From Pteria penguin (Eukaryota; Mollusca; Bivalvia; Pterioida; Pteriidae), in the NCBI GenBank assembly GCA_035048485.1, contig CM068589.1:5256229-5320228 (forward strand): a stretch of 64,000 nt of DNA, read 5' to 3'. Position 1 is the stretch's first letter; every line of letters begins with the position of its first letter. This document shows, in pieces, positions 1-12,600 of this stretch. The notes under the pieces were generated by a model. That model did no database searches and was not told where the DNA came from. It worked only from the letters and a program-made list of their open reading frames with translations. The position numbers and the translations under genes were made by a program.

Positions 1-674
1 GGGTGGGGCAGATGATGCATGCTTCTCTATCCTACATGATTCACTGTCACTGTTGATCCCACTGTCAGGAAGGTCTTCAGAATTCTGACTGGTTACTGTT
101 TGTTTAATTTCACTTTCAGACATTTGGTTATTTTCTCTTTCATTGTCTAAAGAAATGTTATGGAATTCAGTACCTTCCAATTCTTTCGGAGTTTCTAAAT
201 CATCCTTGACTTCCTGTTTACACTTGTTCCCATTAAGATTTGACTCCATCTCTGTGGAATCAATTGTTTGATACTTGTATTCCTCTTCTAATAAATCATC
301 TAAGCTATGACACTTTGAGGTCAAGGACATATTATTACATTTCGCAGTAAGGTCACTCTTTAACTCTGACTCTCCATTAGCTTCTGTGGTGTCCATTGCT
401 TGATATTGATATTCCTCTTCAGTTAAATTATCTAAACTATGGCATTTTGAGGTCAAGGACATATCATTGTGTTTTGTGGCAAGATCATTTGACCATGTCC
501 CTTGACCTTCCTTTGTAGATTGTTCATGACAAGAGGTAGAACTTTGTTCTGTAGTATCCGATGGCAAATCCTTGAAGTCATCAGCATCTAATATCACAAA
601 GCTGTCGATATCTAACTCGGGTTGCTCAGGAGGCGTTGTTACTGAGGGAATTTTATCTGCTACTCCTGCATATG
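1..674 (-). CDS. LIPE: LIPE exon 10 (partial), low-complexity regulatory insertion
   Basis: The exon begins with AYAG, as at the matching place in vertebrate HSL, then enters an acidic Ser/Thr/Glu-rich insertion of at least 220 residues. In mammals this position holds the phosphorylated regulatory module, but the sequence here is not similar. It contains a 132-bp (44-codon) tandem duplication around 240-371 and 372-503; both copies read [11 protein letters not shown] followed by EEEYxYQ. The exon is open to the window edge. Confidence 0.88.
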
Positions 675-3600
675 CTGAAATATAGCAAATCATAGTGTTG
701 ATAGAAGTGTTGTGTTACTTGTACTCAACACTACAATCATTTCTTTGTAACAGCCATATACACTGATAGAGGAATGCATACAAAAGATTGAACCGACCAT
801 GAGTAAGTACACCAGCAGACCTTCTAAGTTGTTGTGATTAAGAGTTAAAGAGACCTCAGGTTAAAGTAAATTACGAGGAAGTGCTTGAGACCAGTCAGAA
901 AACTTAAACATAAACAGAACATGAGCTGAAGTAAGCAGATTAATAATCTACTATCAACAAGTAATTCTAAAGCCACCAAGATGTTTGGGACCCAAACAAT
1001 TCTATACTGAAATAGGTATGCAAAACCAAACCCTCAAGCTCAAGATAACGCCCAGGGGCCAGTTGTTTGAAAGTTTATCCACTGGTTAAGCTGACCAATG
1101 GTTAAAATTCATCTAACTATATCTTTGAAATGAGAAGGCTTTAAGTATTAATATGTGTACTGATTTGTAGCATATGAAACAAACTTTGTAAAGTAATTTA
1201 GAGTTTTATGCAGAAATGTTATAAATTAAAGTAATTGTCCATCAAACCTTAACCACTGGTTAGCTTAACAAGCGGTTAAATTTTCGAACAACTGGCCCCA
1301 GATAACATTTATAATAGGGAGCATTACATATAGGTAACAAATTGGAATATACCAGTGAATATGAAATTGTAAAAATATTTACCGGACATTCGGTCTGGTA
1401 AACTATGACAATTCACCAGACTGAAGCAATTTTTACAAGACTGAAAGCAAAATGCACATCATGATGACCTTAGAAATAAGTTTGAAACCGAAATTTATTC
1501 TGTAAAACACCAGATAATCGGTTCAGAAATTTAAGATTATTTACCAGACTGGCATCATTATAACCATACTTTTCTGACAGACCGACGACATTTCATTTTC
1601 ACTGATATACTGGGAGTGAACATGTAAAAAAATGTACACACAGAACTTGCTTTGAGCACTCTTATCAATGTAATGAACTTGGATGATACGGACACTGACG
1701 TTAACGGTCTAGTCCAGTCTAGCTGAGAGAGTATAGATGATACGGACAGTGACGTTAACGGTCTAGTCCAGTCTAGCAGAGGGAGTATAGAAACTAATTA
1801 CAATAACATTACATTTACTTTTAGATTTACTTTTTAATCCCATCATTATCCTAATCATACTAATTACCATAAAATATGGTATATATAATTATATATATTA
1901 AATAATTTCTCAAACACATTTATTTTCAAAAGTTTTCACAAGCACTCTTTCAAATTACTGTTTAAGAGGCCCCCATGCACACCACTGACTGTGTTATGTT
2001 GGCTGCCGAAAGGTTAGAGATATATTTAGTAATACTATTCTCTTACCTGCTAAACACCTAGCTAATATTCCTACAGGAAGGAGAGGGTCCATCAAGCCTA
2101 ACACCCTGGAAGGGGAGGGGGCATATCGTACCATCACTGCAGGATACACCGCTACAATGCCATCTGGGACCTTGATGCCATATGATCCAGCCCTCATGGC
2201 TACTGAGACCATGAGATTGGCCCCGGCTGAATCGCCAGTCAAGCACACTGTATCACCCGTCCATCCTGCAAACAGATATTGAATCAGTTACTATAAAATA
2301 TTGACCTGGTAACATATCATCATCGCAATTACAACATTATGTTACTTTAAAAGTTTTCTCACCTCATAAAAGCATATGCACAGGAATCTAAACAAGAGGC
2401 AGCACTTGGCAAAACACTGCCGCTTCAAATGATGGAATTCACCGGTTCAAATTTCCTATGATCTTGAATTTATTACTTACATTCACGTACACAGTGAACA
2501 AAAGGATACGCCTCAATTTTCTAAATCACCTCCTCAAATAATTCTTAATGCAAACTCTGTATATACCAACATATTTGTGATTACATGACTCAAGAGTGCA
2601 TTCCACATAGTAGAGATTGATTGCATTCCATATAGTAGAGATTGATTGCATTCCACGTAGTAGAGATTGATTGCATTCCACGTAGTAAAGATTGATCGCA
2701 TTCCACATAGTAGAGATTGATTGCATTCCACGTAGTAAAGATTGATTGCATTCCACGTAGTAGAGATTGATTGCATTCCACGTAGTAGAGATTGATTGCA
2801 TTCCACGTAGTAGAGACTGAGAGTATTCCACGTAGAGATTGAGTGCATTCCACGTAGTAAAGATTGAGTGCATTCCACATAGTAGAGATTGAGTGCATTC
2901 CACGTAGTAAAGATTGATTGCATTCCACGTAGTAGAGATTGATTGCATTCCACGTAGTAAAGATTGATTGCATTCCACGTAGTAAAGATTGATCGCATTC
3001 CAGGTAGTAGAGATTGATTGCATTCCACGTAGTAGAGATTGAGTGCATTCCACGTAGTAGAAATTGATTGCATTCCATGTAGTAGAGATTGAGTGCATTC
3101 CACATAGTAGAGATTCATTGCATTCCACGTAGTAGAAATTGAGTGCATTCCACATAGTAGAGATTCATTGCATTCCACGTAGTAGAGACTGAGAGTATTC
3201 CACGTAGAGATTGAGAGTATTCCACCTAGTAAAGATTGAGTGCATTCCACATAGTAGAGATTGATTGCATTCCACGTAGTAGAGATTGAGAGCATTCAAT
3301 GTGGTAGAGATTGAGTGCATTTCCACGTAGTAGAGATTGAGTGCTTTCCACAAAGTAGAGATTGAGTGCATTTCACATAGTGAAGACAGAGCACATTCCC
3401 TGTAGTAGAGACTGAGTGCTTTTCACATAGTAGAGATTGAGCACATTCAATGTGGTAGAGAATGAGTGCATTCCATGTAGTAGAGACTCAGCGCATTCCA
3501 CATGGTAGATACTGGGCGCATTCAACATAGTAGAGACTGAGTGCATTCCACGTAGTAGAGATTGAGAGTATTCCATGCAGAACTGTAGAGATTTAGACTT

Positions 3601-6600
3601 GCACAACAGACCCAACCAGAGCAGCTATGGATCTTTCATGTACCACTCACAGCAGAGAGGGATCTTTCATGTATCACAAATTTAGACCCAGGTGACAGAC
3701 CCACCCAGAGTAGTGAGAGATCTTTATGTACCATGTTTACAGTTACAATGGACCCAAGTTTATTTTCCACCTAAAGACTTGACATATACAAGCCACTGGG
3801 GGTATTGAAACCAATGACCACTGGGATATTTAAACCCATAACTTTTCAGTCAGTTTTGGTCACAAACCCAGCACCTTAATGACTGATTAATACCAGTTCC
3901 TCACGAAGAAGAGTCTTAAGTGTAAGCATAGCATCATGTTTTATTACATATTACTTTAGTAAAGATGAACTCTTTTCCATACCACAATGACTTATACAGA
4001 TAGATACAAGTAGGATGAGATGCTAACACAATGAAGGTTGTCATTCTGTAACCAGCACTCAGTTACAGTCAGGCAGACAAGACCATGTGGATTAAACATC
4101 TTTCCTTACGGAAAAAAGGTGAAACTGAGTGGCAAATTAAGATCTTAACTAGTGTCCATCCATTTCTGATTATAACTAGATATAAGTACAACATCTAAAC
4201 CCCTGACCCACTGGCTCCTCACATATCACAGGCCCCTAATATATAACTACTGTGTATCTATGCATCTCAATATTACCTAATTTTTCAGCATTTTTGATTG
4301 CCCATGCATAAGCATAGAAGCATTCCTCCAGTGCCCTAGGGAAGGGGTTCTCTGGTGACAGGGAGTAATCCAACGACAAGATGGGAACATTTAAATCCTT
4401 GGCCCAATGTCTGGTATACACCTGAAAAAATTCAACACAACTAGTTTGTGAATTATTAAAGTTATGAAGTATTTAAACTTGAGAGTATTAAAAAACCTTT
4501 TTTGGTTTACATAATTTGATAAGTCAATCTTTACAAGACAAAAACAAATAAACAAGGAGGACATGAAAAATTTAAACATAGACAAAGAAGAAAATTTCAG
4601 TAAAGAATATTTGATGAGTTGAATAATGAAGATTTGAATGCAGAAGACTTTAATAATGAATATTTAACTTAACTTAAAATATTAGAACAAGGCATATTAT
4701 TATCTATACATACCTCATGTGACCTAGAAGACTGGGCAACAAACCCTCCTCCATGGCAGTGTATGAGTAGGCAGGAAGACATCGGCATGGGTTTGCTGTG
4801 GACTCGCTTCGTCTTACTTACTTCCTGAAAACAGTCAATGAAAACAGTCGATGAGAAACTGAAAATGCATTTCTTAGTAAATCTGGTTTAATATTGTTTC
4901 AAGATTATTTCGCTTACTATATCTACATGTTATCACCAGATGTCTAAAAGACAGGATATCATCTAGTGGATGGTTGAACTCTAACCTATGACCTCTTGAC
5001 CCAAACACCCTAAGCATGCTACCAACTGAGGAACTCCACTTCAACTAAGTTCAAGAGATTGAATTCCTCTAGCTTTGTTTAGTGATTTGAGACAAAGGTT
5101 AGAGAACAGTTTACACTGAAATTCTATAGACTTTCCTTTTACATACTGATAGGAAAATACAGAATCATATGATATATACAACTGAATCATTCTGATTGGA
5201 AAATAGAATACTTCATTCCGTACTAAGTTACTTTAAGCCACAACAAGCAAATTCAGAGAATTGTGGTCCGGCACTTTTGGAGTTCTATCAGTAAGGGTGC
5301 AGTGATCTGTGACATATTGTCATGGTTGTGCATGTACTACATGTGTTTGCAGCAGAACCTTGTAAAGTTTGATGACATTATACTAGATTCTTACATGATT
5401 GAGAATTTTCCCCAATATCTCCCATAGTGTTCCACCGGCCCCACATCTTACGGTTAAAGAATTACAATGAGGTAGGTCAAAAGTCACGGACAAGGTCACA
5501 TGATAAAAAATTTTGGTACCAACGAAAAGGTATTGCAGTTAGGGACACACATGCCAAATATGAAGGCCCTAAGTCTTACGGTTAAAAAGTTATGACCAAG
5601 GTAAAAGACAGATGGACAAACAGATGAATGAGATTTAATGTCCCCAGGCTTTTGCGAAAAGCACGGGACAATAATGTAAATTACATTCTGAAACATACCT
5701 GTCCCTCCCTTCTCTCAAATGAGATGAGCCTGCAATGGACTGGTCCATGACCTGTGTGTGCACAAGGAGGTGTAATTGTTATCATCTCTTTTACTTCAGG
5801 GTCTTCTGGTGGCAGATCAAAATTTTCAGGAGGAAGAGAAAGTACCTCGTTGACTTGGACAGTTGGAGAAACGAAAGATGGCATTTGCTAAAACAAAAAT
5901 ACAAAAACTTCAAAAACAAGAAATTGAAAAAAACATTTTAAAAAAGCTTTGAATTCAGAGAGAATAAAACAGGAAACATTAATTTTGAATAGAAAAAATC
6001 AAACACAACAGACTTCCTAAGAACCTTTATCCTAAATCTAGCAGGAACAAGTTTAGGGGAGGAGTTTGCTAAACTTTGTCTACAGGTTTTTTTTTCTCAG
6101 GTCGGGTTGTTGACTTGAGTCCTACCGTCAGGAAGCTCATTGTGGTCCCTCAGGAAGCTCATTGTGGTTCTACAGGAACCTCATTGTGGTTCTACAGGAA
6201 GCTCACTGTGGTTCTACAGGAAGCTCACTGTGGTTCTACAGGAAGCTCATTGTGATCCTGTCTTTCGAGAGAGTTTTGTGTGATCATGGTAGACGATGAT
6301 AATGATCTCTCACTGAATCGGGTGGGTTTATTGGCAAAGGTTGTCATTTCAGTGGAAATCATAGTACTGGTGTTGTTACCAGATAAGTAAAATAATGTTT
6401 GAGGTGAATATGGTAAAACAAGAGATAAATACATGTACACAAAATCATTAAAATCATCAATACGGTAAAACAAGAGACAAATACATGTACACAAAATCAT
6501 TAAAATCATCAGATGGTGTTTAAAAATGAAAAGGAACTTGTGAAAAAGGTATTGGAATAATGGTGATTTGATTGTGTTGATTAGAGGAAAATCAGGTTAC

Positions 6601-9600
6601 ATGAAGGATTTCTACAAACACGAAGAAAAAAGACCATCACTTTATAACTTATACTTAACATTTAAACTATAAAGTCAATCAAGTTCCTTTCCATACCAAG
6701 ATCATTGTATGTGTTAATTTGGTCACAAACTGTTGGTATTAAAAACCTGTCACTGAGATAACAATTTGATATCTGACAATAAACTGTGTGATGAATAAAA
6801 TTGATGGTGACATAAGTATTTTTACCTATACCAGTGTTATTAGAGGATGAGGAAGAGCTATACAGGAGCGTCCTGGATCTACTAACCTGCATGATGTCAC
6901 TCTCCGTAATGGACCAGAACGCTTTACAGAACTGGACATCTGCTGTGCGAGTAACATTCACAATCTGGCAGAAAATAAATCAGAAGATATGTATAACTAC
7001 TGAACATGTACTTATTTGGCAAAACCAATTTAACAGTAAATATTGAATTTTAGATGCTCTTGGCTTCTTACTCATTGAATCTTACATAGTTCTGGTTATT
7101 TACACACTGAATTTTTCATACTCTTGGCTTCTTACTCATTGATTTTTATATATTAGAGTGTGTGCTGGCTAGATATCTGGTACTCATTGAATCTTAAGTA
7201 ACTGACCAATATAATTATGTTTATTTTAGCTAATACACTGACCATTTACAGACCTGTATTAACCAAGTGAATTCTGAGCTACGGACATGCATATATCTTT
7301 AGTTCATATTTTCTTTTCAGAGCTCTGAGTTCTGTTACCTAAACATATATCCAGCAGTAGATATTAATTTAAGAAGCTCTGACTGCTGAGCTCTGATCTC
7401 CATTGTCCACATATATTTCTAGCTATTTGCCTACTGTGCTGAGTTCTCTACCTTCAATATTTCGAGATATTTACCTGTTTAGCTCCCACTTTCAGTACCT
7501 GAGTATATTTGTTCCATCTATCTGTTAATCTCAGAGTTCCATTACCGTTATTTGCTAATCTCTGATTTCTATATTCTGAATACCGTTCCAGCTATTTACC
7601 TGCTGAGCTCTGAGTCCCATTACCTGTATACATTTCTAGCTATTTACCTGCTGATCTCTGAGTCCCATTACCTGTAAACATTTCTAGCTATTTACCTGCT
7701 AATCTCTGAGTTCCATTACCTGAACATATTTCCAGCTATTTACCTGCTGAGCTCTGTGTCCCATTACTTGTGTACATTTCTAGCTATTTACCTGCTGAGC
7801 TCTGATCCCCATTACCTGTATACATTTCTAGTTATTTACCTGCTGAGCTCTGATCCCCACTACCTGTATACATTTCTAGTTATTTACCTGCTGAGCTCTG
7901 ATCCCCATTACCTGTATACATTTCTAGCTATTTACCTGCTGAGCTCTGAGTTCTGGGTTCATAATGTACTTTCCACTATTAAACACTGATGTGGCAAGCT
8001 GCATCACGTTTGAGGCTTCCTGATAACCCTCACTGAAGGATGCCATAGCAACACCGACTGACAGTAGAGGGCGCTGCATTGACTCGCAGAACTGAAAAAA
8101 TAAAAATTTCATAACATATCTGTCTTTTTTCAAACCTTATAATTATAACAATGCATGGATCTGCTAAGATTATAAATTTAAACTAAGGAAAATTTTTCCT
8201 TGGTTTTTTTGTTTTTTATTTTATTTTCAAAGTTGTGAAAGAAATAATTCCCAATGTTTTATTTCACAATAAATATCCGATTGACTAAGAATGGGAAAAA
8301 CATGCAATGTATATTTGTGTCTTCATTTTGGTTGGGTGGACAGTGATTTGCATCACATAATAGCTTTTACACACACTCCAACATGAAGAAGAGGTTTTCT
8401 TTGAATTTCTTTTTAACAAAGTTATGCAATCTGTCGATAGAAATTAGATTGCTTACATAATAAGATATAATCCCTGGATAGAAGAAGATATAATCTCCAG
8501 ATAGAATAAGATAATTATGATCCCTGGATAGAATAAGATATAACCCCAGGATAGAATGAGAAATTGGAATGCCTAAACTATAAGAAATAATCCCTGGATA
8601 GAAAAAGATATAATCCCTGGATAGAGTAAGATATAATCCCTGGATAGAATGAGAAACTGGAATGCCTAAACCATAAGATGCAATCCCTGGATAGAATAAG
8701 AAAGTGGAATGCCTAAACCATAAGATACATTCCCGGGATAGAAAATGGATTGTCTGCATTATAAAGACAAAATCCCTAAACAGAAATTGAATTGCCTGCA
8801 CCATAACACACAATCCAATTTCTATCCAAAGACTTTGTCTAACAAGCTTACAATCAGTGTTGCATACAACACGTGTCCCCTGCCACAACCTGTACCTTCA
8901 AAGTGACTAGACCTTATTAGCAACAAGAAACAGTTATGTGAACTTGGTAACCTTCTGCATGATTTGATAAGACATAACATTGAATTCTGTGAAGTTTATA
9001 TCAAGTTCTAGTGAAAATGACAGCAAAAATATAGCATCATTTTATGAAATGCAGTGATAAATGTCTATTTTTAGTAAAAGTTATTTTTAGAATTGACCTT
9101 TTGCCCCCAAAATCAATCCAACCCTAGACCTTTACATGAGCTAGCCTTATATGAAGTTTAATTGAAATCAATCTTTCCTAACTCAAGTTATCATCTGGAA
9201 ACCGAAATACAATGATACATGTCTATTTTTAGTAAGAGTGACACTTAGAGTTGATCTTTTGACCCCAAAATCAATCCCATATTAGATCTTTATATAAGCT
9301 AACACTGTATAAAGTTTGAAGCAAATTGGTCATACCTTACTTAAGTTATTGTCTGGAAATCATCCGGACAGACACATGGACTGATTGACAGATGGACAGA
9401 CAGATGGACAACAACAAACACTATAGTCCTCTCCAGTTTCACTGGCAGGGGACTAATAAGGCAGTCAGTCCAAATTTTATTATTGGATTGTGTCTTAGAG
9501 TGCAATCAATCAACTCTTTTCACAGTACAATTTCAAGCCAGGTTCTGCATTTTACAGAGCAAGCAATCCAATTTCTATCCCCATAAATGTGTCTTATAGT

Positions 9601-12600
9601 GTAGGCAATCCAATTTCTATCAACAGAAATGTGTCTTATAGTGTAGGCAATCTAATCTGAAGCCCAAACGATTTTCACTCGGAAGCCCAAATGATACCTT
9701 ACCAGGAAGCCCAAATGATATCTCACCTGGAAGCCCAACTGATATCTCACCTTGAAGCCTGAATACATCTCACCTGGAAGCTCAAATGTTATCTCACCTG
9801 GAAGCCCAAACATCTGCCATAGAAACACTCTTGATTCAGCATCTCCACCTCCTGCATCAATTTCTCTGCTATAGGATTATTTAATTCATCTTCATTTGCA
9901 AACAATGATCCCTCTTCACAGTAGTTGACGAGATTTTGGGCACAGTGAATACAAGCTCTCAACTGACCCAGAACTGTAACATATGCGTCAAGTTCTTTAC
10001 TGTAGTGCGATCCTCGGAAGAACAAGGAATTACGATTGACATTGATGTACCTGAAAAGTATAGTTTCAATGTACATGATTGAAACCTAAATCAAACAATG
10101 CAAACCCTGATTTTCATTCAAACAATACATACTGTAATAATAAATACATTTAAAATATTGAAAATAACATTCACCGTCATCTAATTTCCAATAGAAAGAT
10201 AAACTCTGCAGCAATCTTAGAAAAACTTGAGAAGAATTAATAGTTTACCTCTATAATGATGTAGTTGTTACTGTAGTATATTCAATTGTTTATTTAAGGA
10301 ATGAATTTAATATTTTTTTGTTGGATGGATTCATTCTGTATCATTTAATTCCTTCAAACAATAATGTTTTATATTCTCAGAAATTGGTACATTATATCTG
10401 CACTATTTCTCAACATCTCTAAACTTCTGCTGTGGTGGTGTCAATACATTGACCTCACAGTTACAAAAACGCAGGAAATTACTGGGGTATGTCATAACAG
10501 AAAAAATTTCTTGGGTAATCCACTAATAGGTATACCACTAATATTTAAACCAATCAAAATGTGTGTTACATGTAAAATTAAATGATTGTTACTTAACATG
10601 ACATAGCTTTAGCTAGCAATGAATTTTTCCACAGTCTCGAAAAATTATTTGAGTATTCCTCATTCCAAATTTCAATAACTTAAAAGCATTATATCAACAT
10701 ATAACTCCATGTTTAATAGTATTATGTGCATGATTTGTAATATTGAAAGTGTTGCCAAGTTCCAAAGTACAGGCAGCTACAAAACATTAGTAGGCCAATT
10801 TAATTCAACATCCTACATAAGGTCATTCTTTGTTGTTATGACCCTGGATCGATAGATCGGAGGCATATTGTTTTTGTCCTGTCTGTCTGTCATGTGTTTG
10901 TTTGTCTGCCATCAACTTTAACCTTAGTATAACCTTTGAACCATGAGGGACATAACTTTTGAGCCGTGAGGGATAGAGAATTCATATCTCACACGCATAC
11001 TCAACTAAATGAGCCCTTTCAAATGACACCAAGGTTGATGAACTTATGACCTTAAAAATTACTTTCGTGCTAAAAATACCTTTTTCGACTTTCTTGCCGC
11101 CAGGGGCATTAGTGTTTCACAAACACAACTTGTTTCCAATATACTTTAAGAGCCAGCACAGCTCTCCCTCTGGAGGATTGTTGATGTCTTGTCTTTCAGA
11201 TGAAACAACAAAACATGATGTCTCATGTCATGGTAAACAACAAAACATGATGTCCCATGTCATAGTAAACAACAAAACAACATGTCCCATGTCATGGTAA
11301 ACAACAAAACACCATGTCCCATGTCATGGTAAACAACAAAACATGATGTCCCATGTCATGGTAAACAACAAAACACAATGTCCCAAGTCATGGTAAACAA
11401 CAAAACACGATGTCCCATATCATGGTAAACAACAAAACACGATGTCCCATGTCATGGTAAACAACAAAACATCATGACCCATGTCATGGTAAACACAAAA
11501 CATGATGTCCCATGTCATGGTAAACAACAAAACATGATGTCCCATGTCATGGTAAACAACAAAACACAATGTCCCATGTCATGGTAAACAACAAAACATG
11601 ATGTCCCATGTCATGGTAAACAACAAAACACCATGTCCCATGTCATGGTAAACAACAAAACACGATGTCCCATGTCATAGTAAACAACAAAACATGAAGT
11701 CCCATGTCATGGTAAACAACAAAACACAATGTCCCATGTCATGGTAAACAACAAAACATGATGTCCCATGTCATGGTAAACAACAAAACACGATGTCCCA
11801 TGTCATGGTAAACAACAAAACACGATGTCCCATGTCCTAGTAAACAACAAAACACGATGTCCCATGTCATGGTAAACAACAAAACATGATGTCCCATGTC
11901 ATGGTAAACAACAAAACACGATGTCCCATGTCATGGTAAACAACAAAAGACAATGTCCCATGCCATGGTAAACAACAAAACATGATGTCCCATGCCATGG
12001 TAAACAACAAAACACGATGTCCCATGTCATGGTAAACAACAAAACACGATGTCCCATGTCATGGTAAACAACAAAACACGATGTCCCATGTCATGGTAAA
12101 CAACAAAACACGATGTCCCATGTCATGGTAAACAACAAAACATGATGTCCCATGTCATGGTAAACAACAAAACACCATGTCCCAGGTCATGGTAAACAAC
12201 AAAACATGATGTCCCATGTCATAGTAAACAACAAAACACGATGTCCCATGTCATGGTAAACAACAAAACACAATGTCCCATGTCATGGTAAACAACAAAA
12301 CACCATGTCCCATGTCATGGTAAACAACAAAACACAATGTCCCATGTCATGGTAAACAAGAAAACATGATGTCCCATGTCATGGTAAACAACAAAACACA
12401 ATGTCCCATGTCATGGTAAACAACAAAACATGATGTCCCATGTCATGGTAAACAACAAAACACCATGTCCCATGTCATGGTAAACAACAAAACACAATGT
12501 CCCATGTCATGGTAAACAACAAAACATGATGTCCCATGTCATGGTAAACAACAAAATTTGATGTCCCATGTCATGGTAAACAACAAAACATGATGTCCCA

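Larger units (their letters stand above)
678..2046. other. LIPE intron 9 contents
   Basis: This intron holds a MITE-like inverted-repeat element (1055-1299) and a 54-bp direct duplication (1682-1790). I see nothing coding. Confidence 0.6.

Noticed and set aside
2526..3371. Overlapping minus-strand ORFs of up to 253 codons
   Set aside because: They are translations of the 25-bp minisatellite in a LIPE intron; all three frames are open with the same period.
6834..6886. Extension of LIPE exon 5 with a Ser-rich tail ([15 protein letters not shown])
   Set aside because: Splicing at 6887 gives a segment to exon 6 of exactly the length found in vertebrate HSL; the extension has no counterpart.
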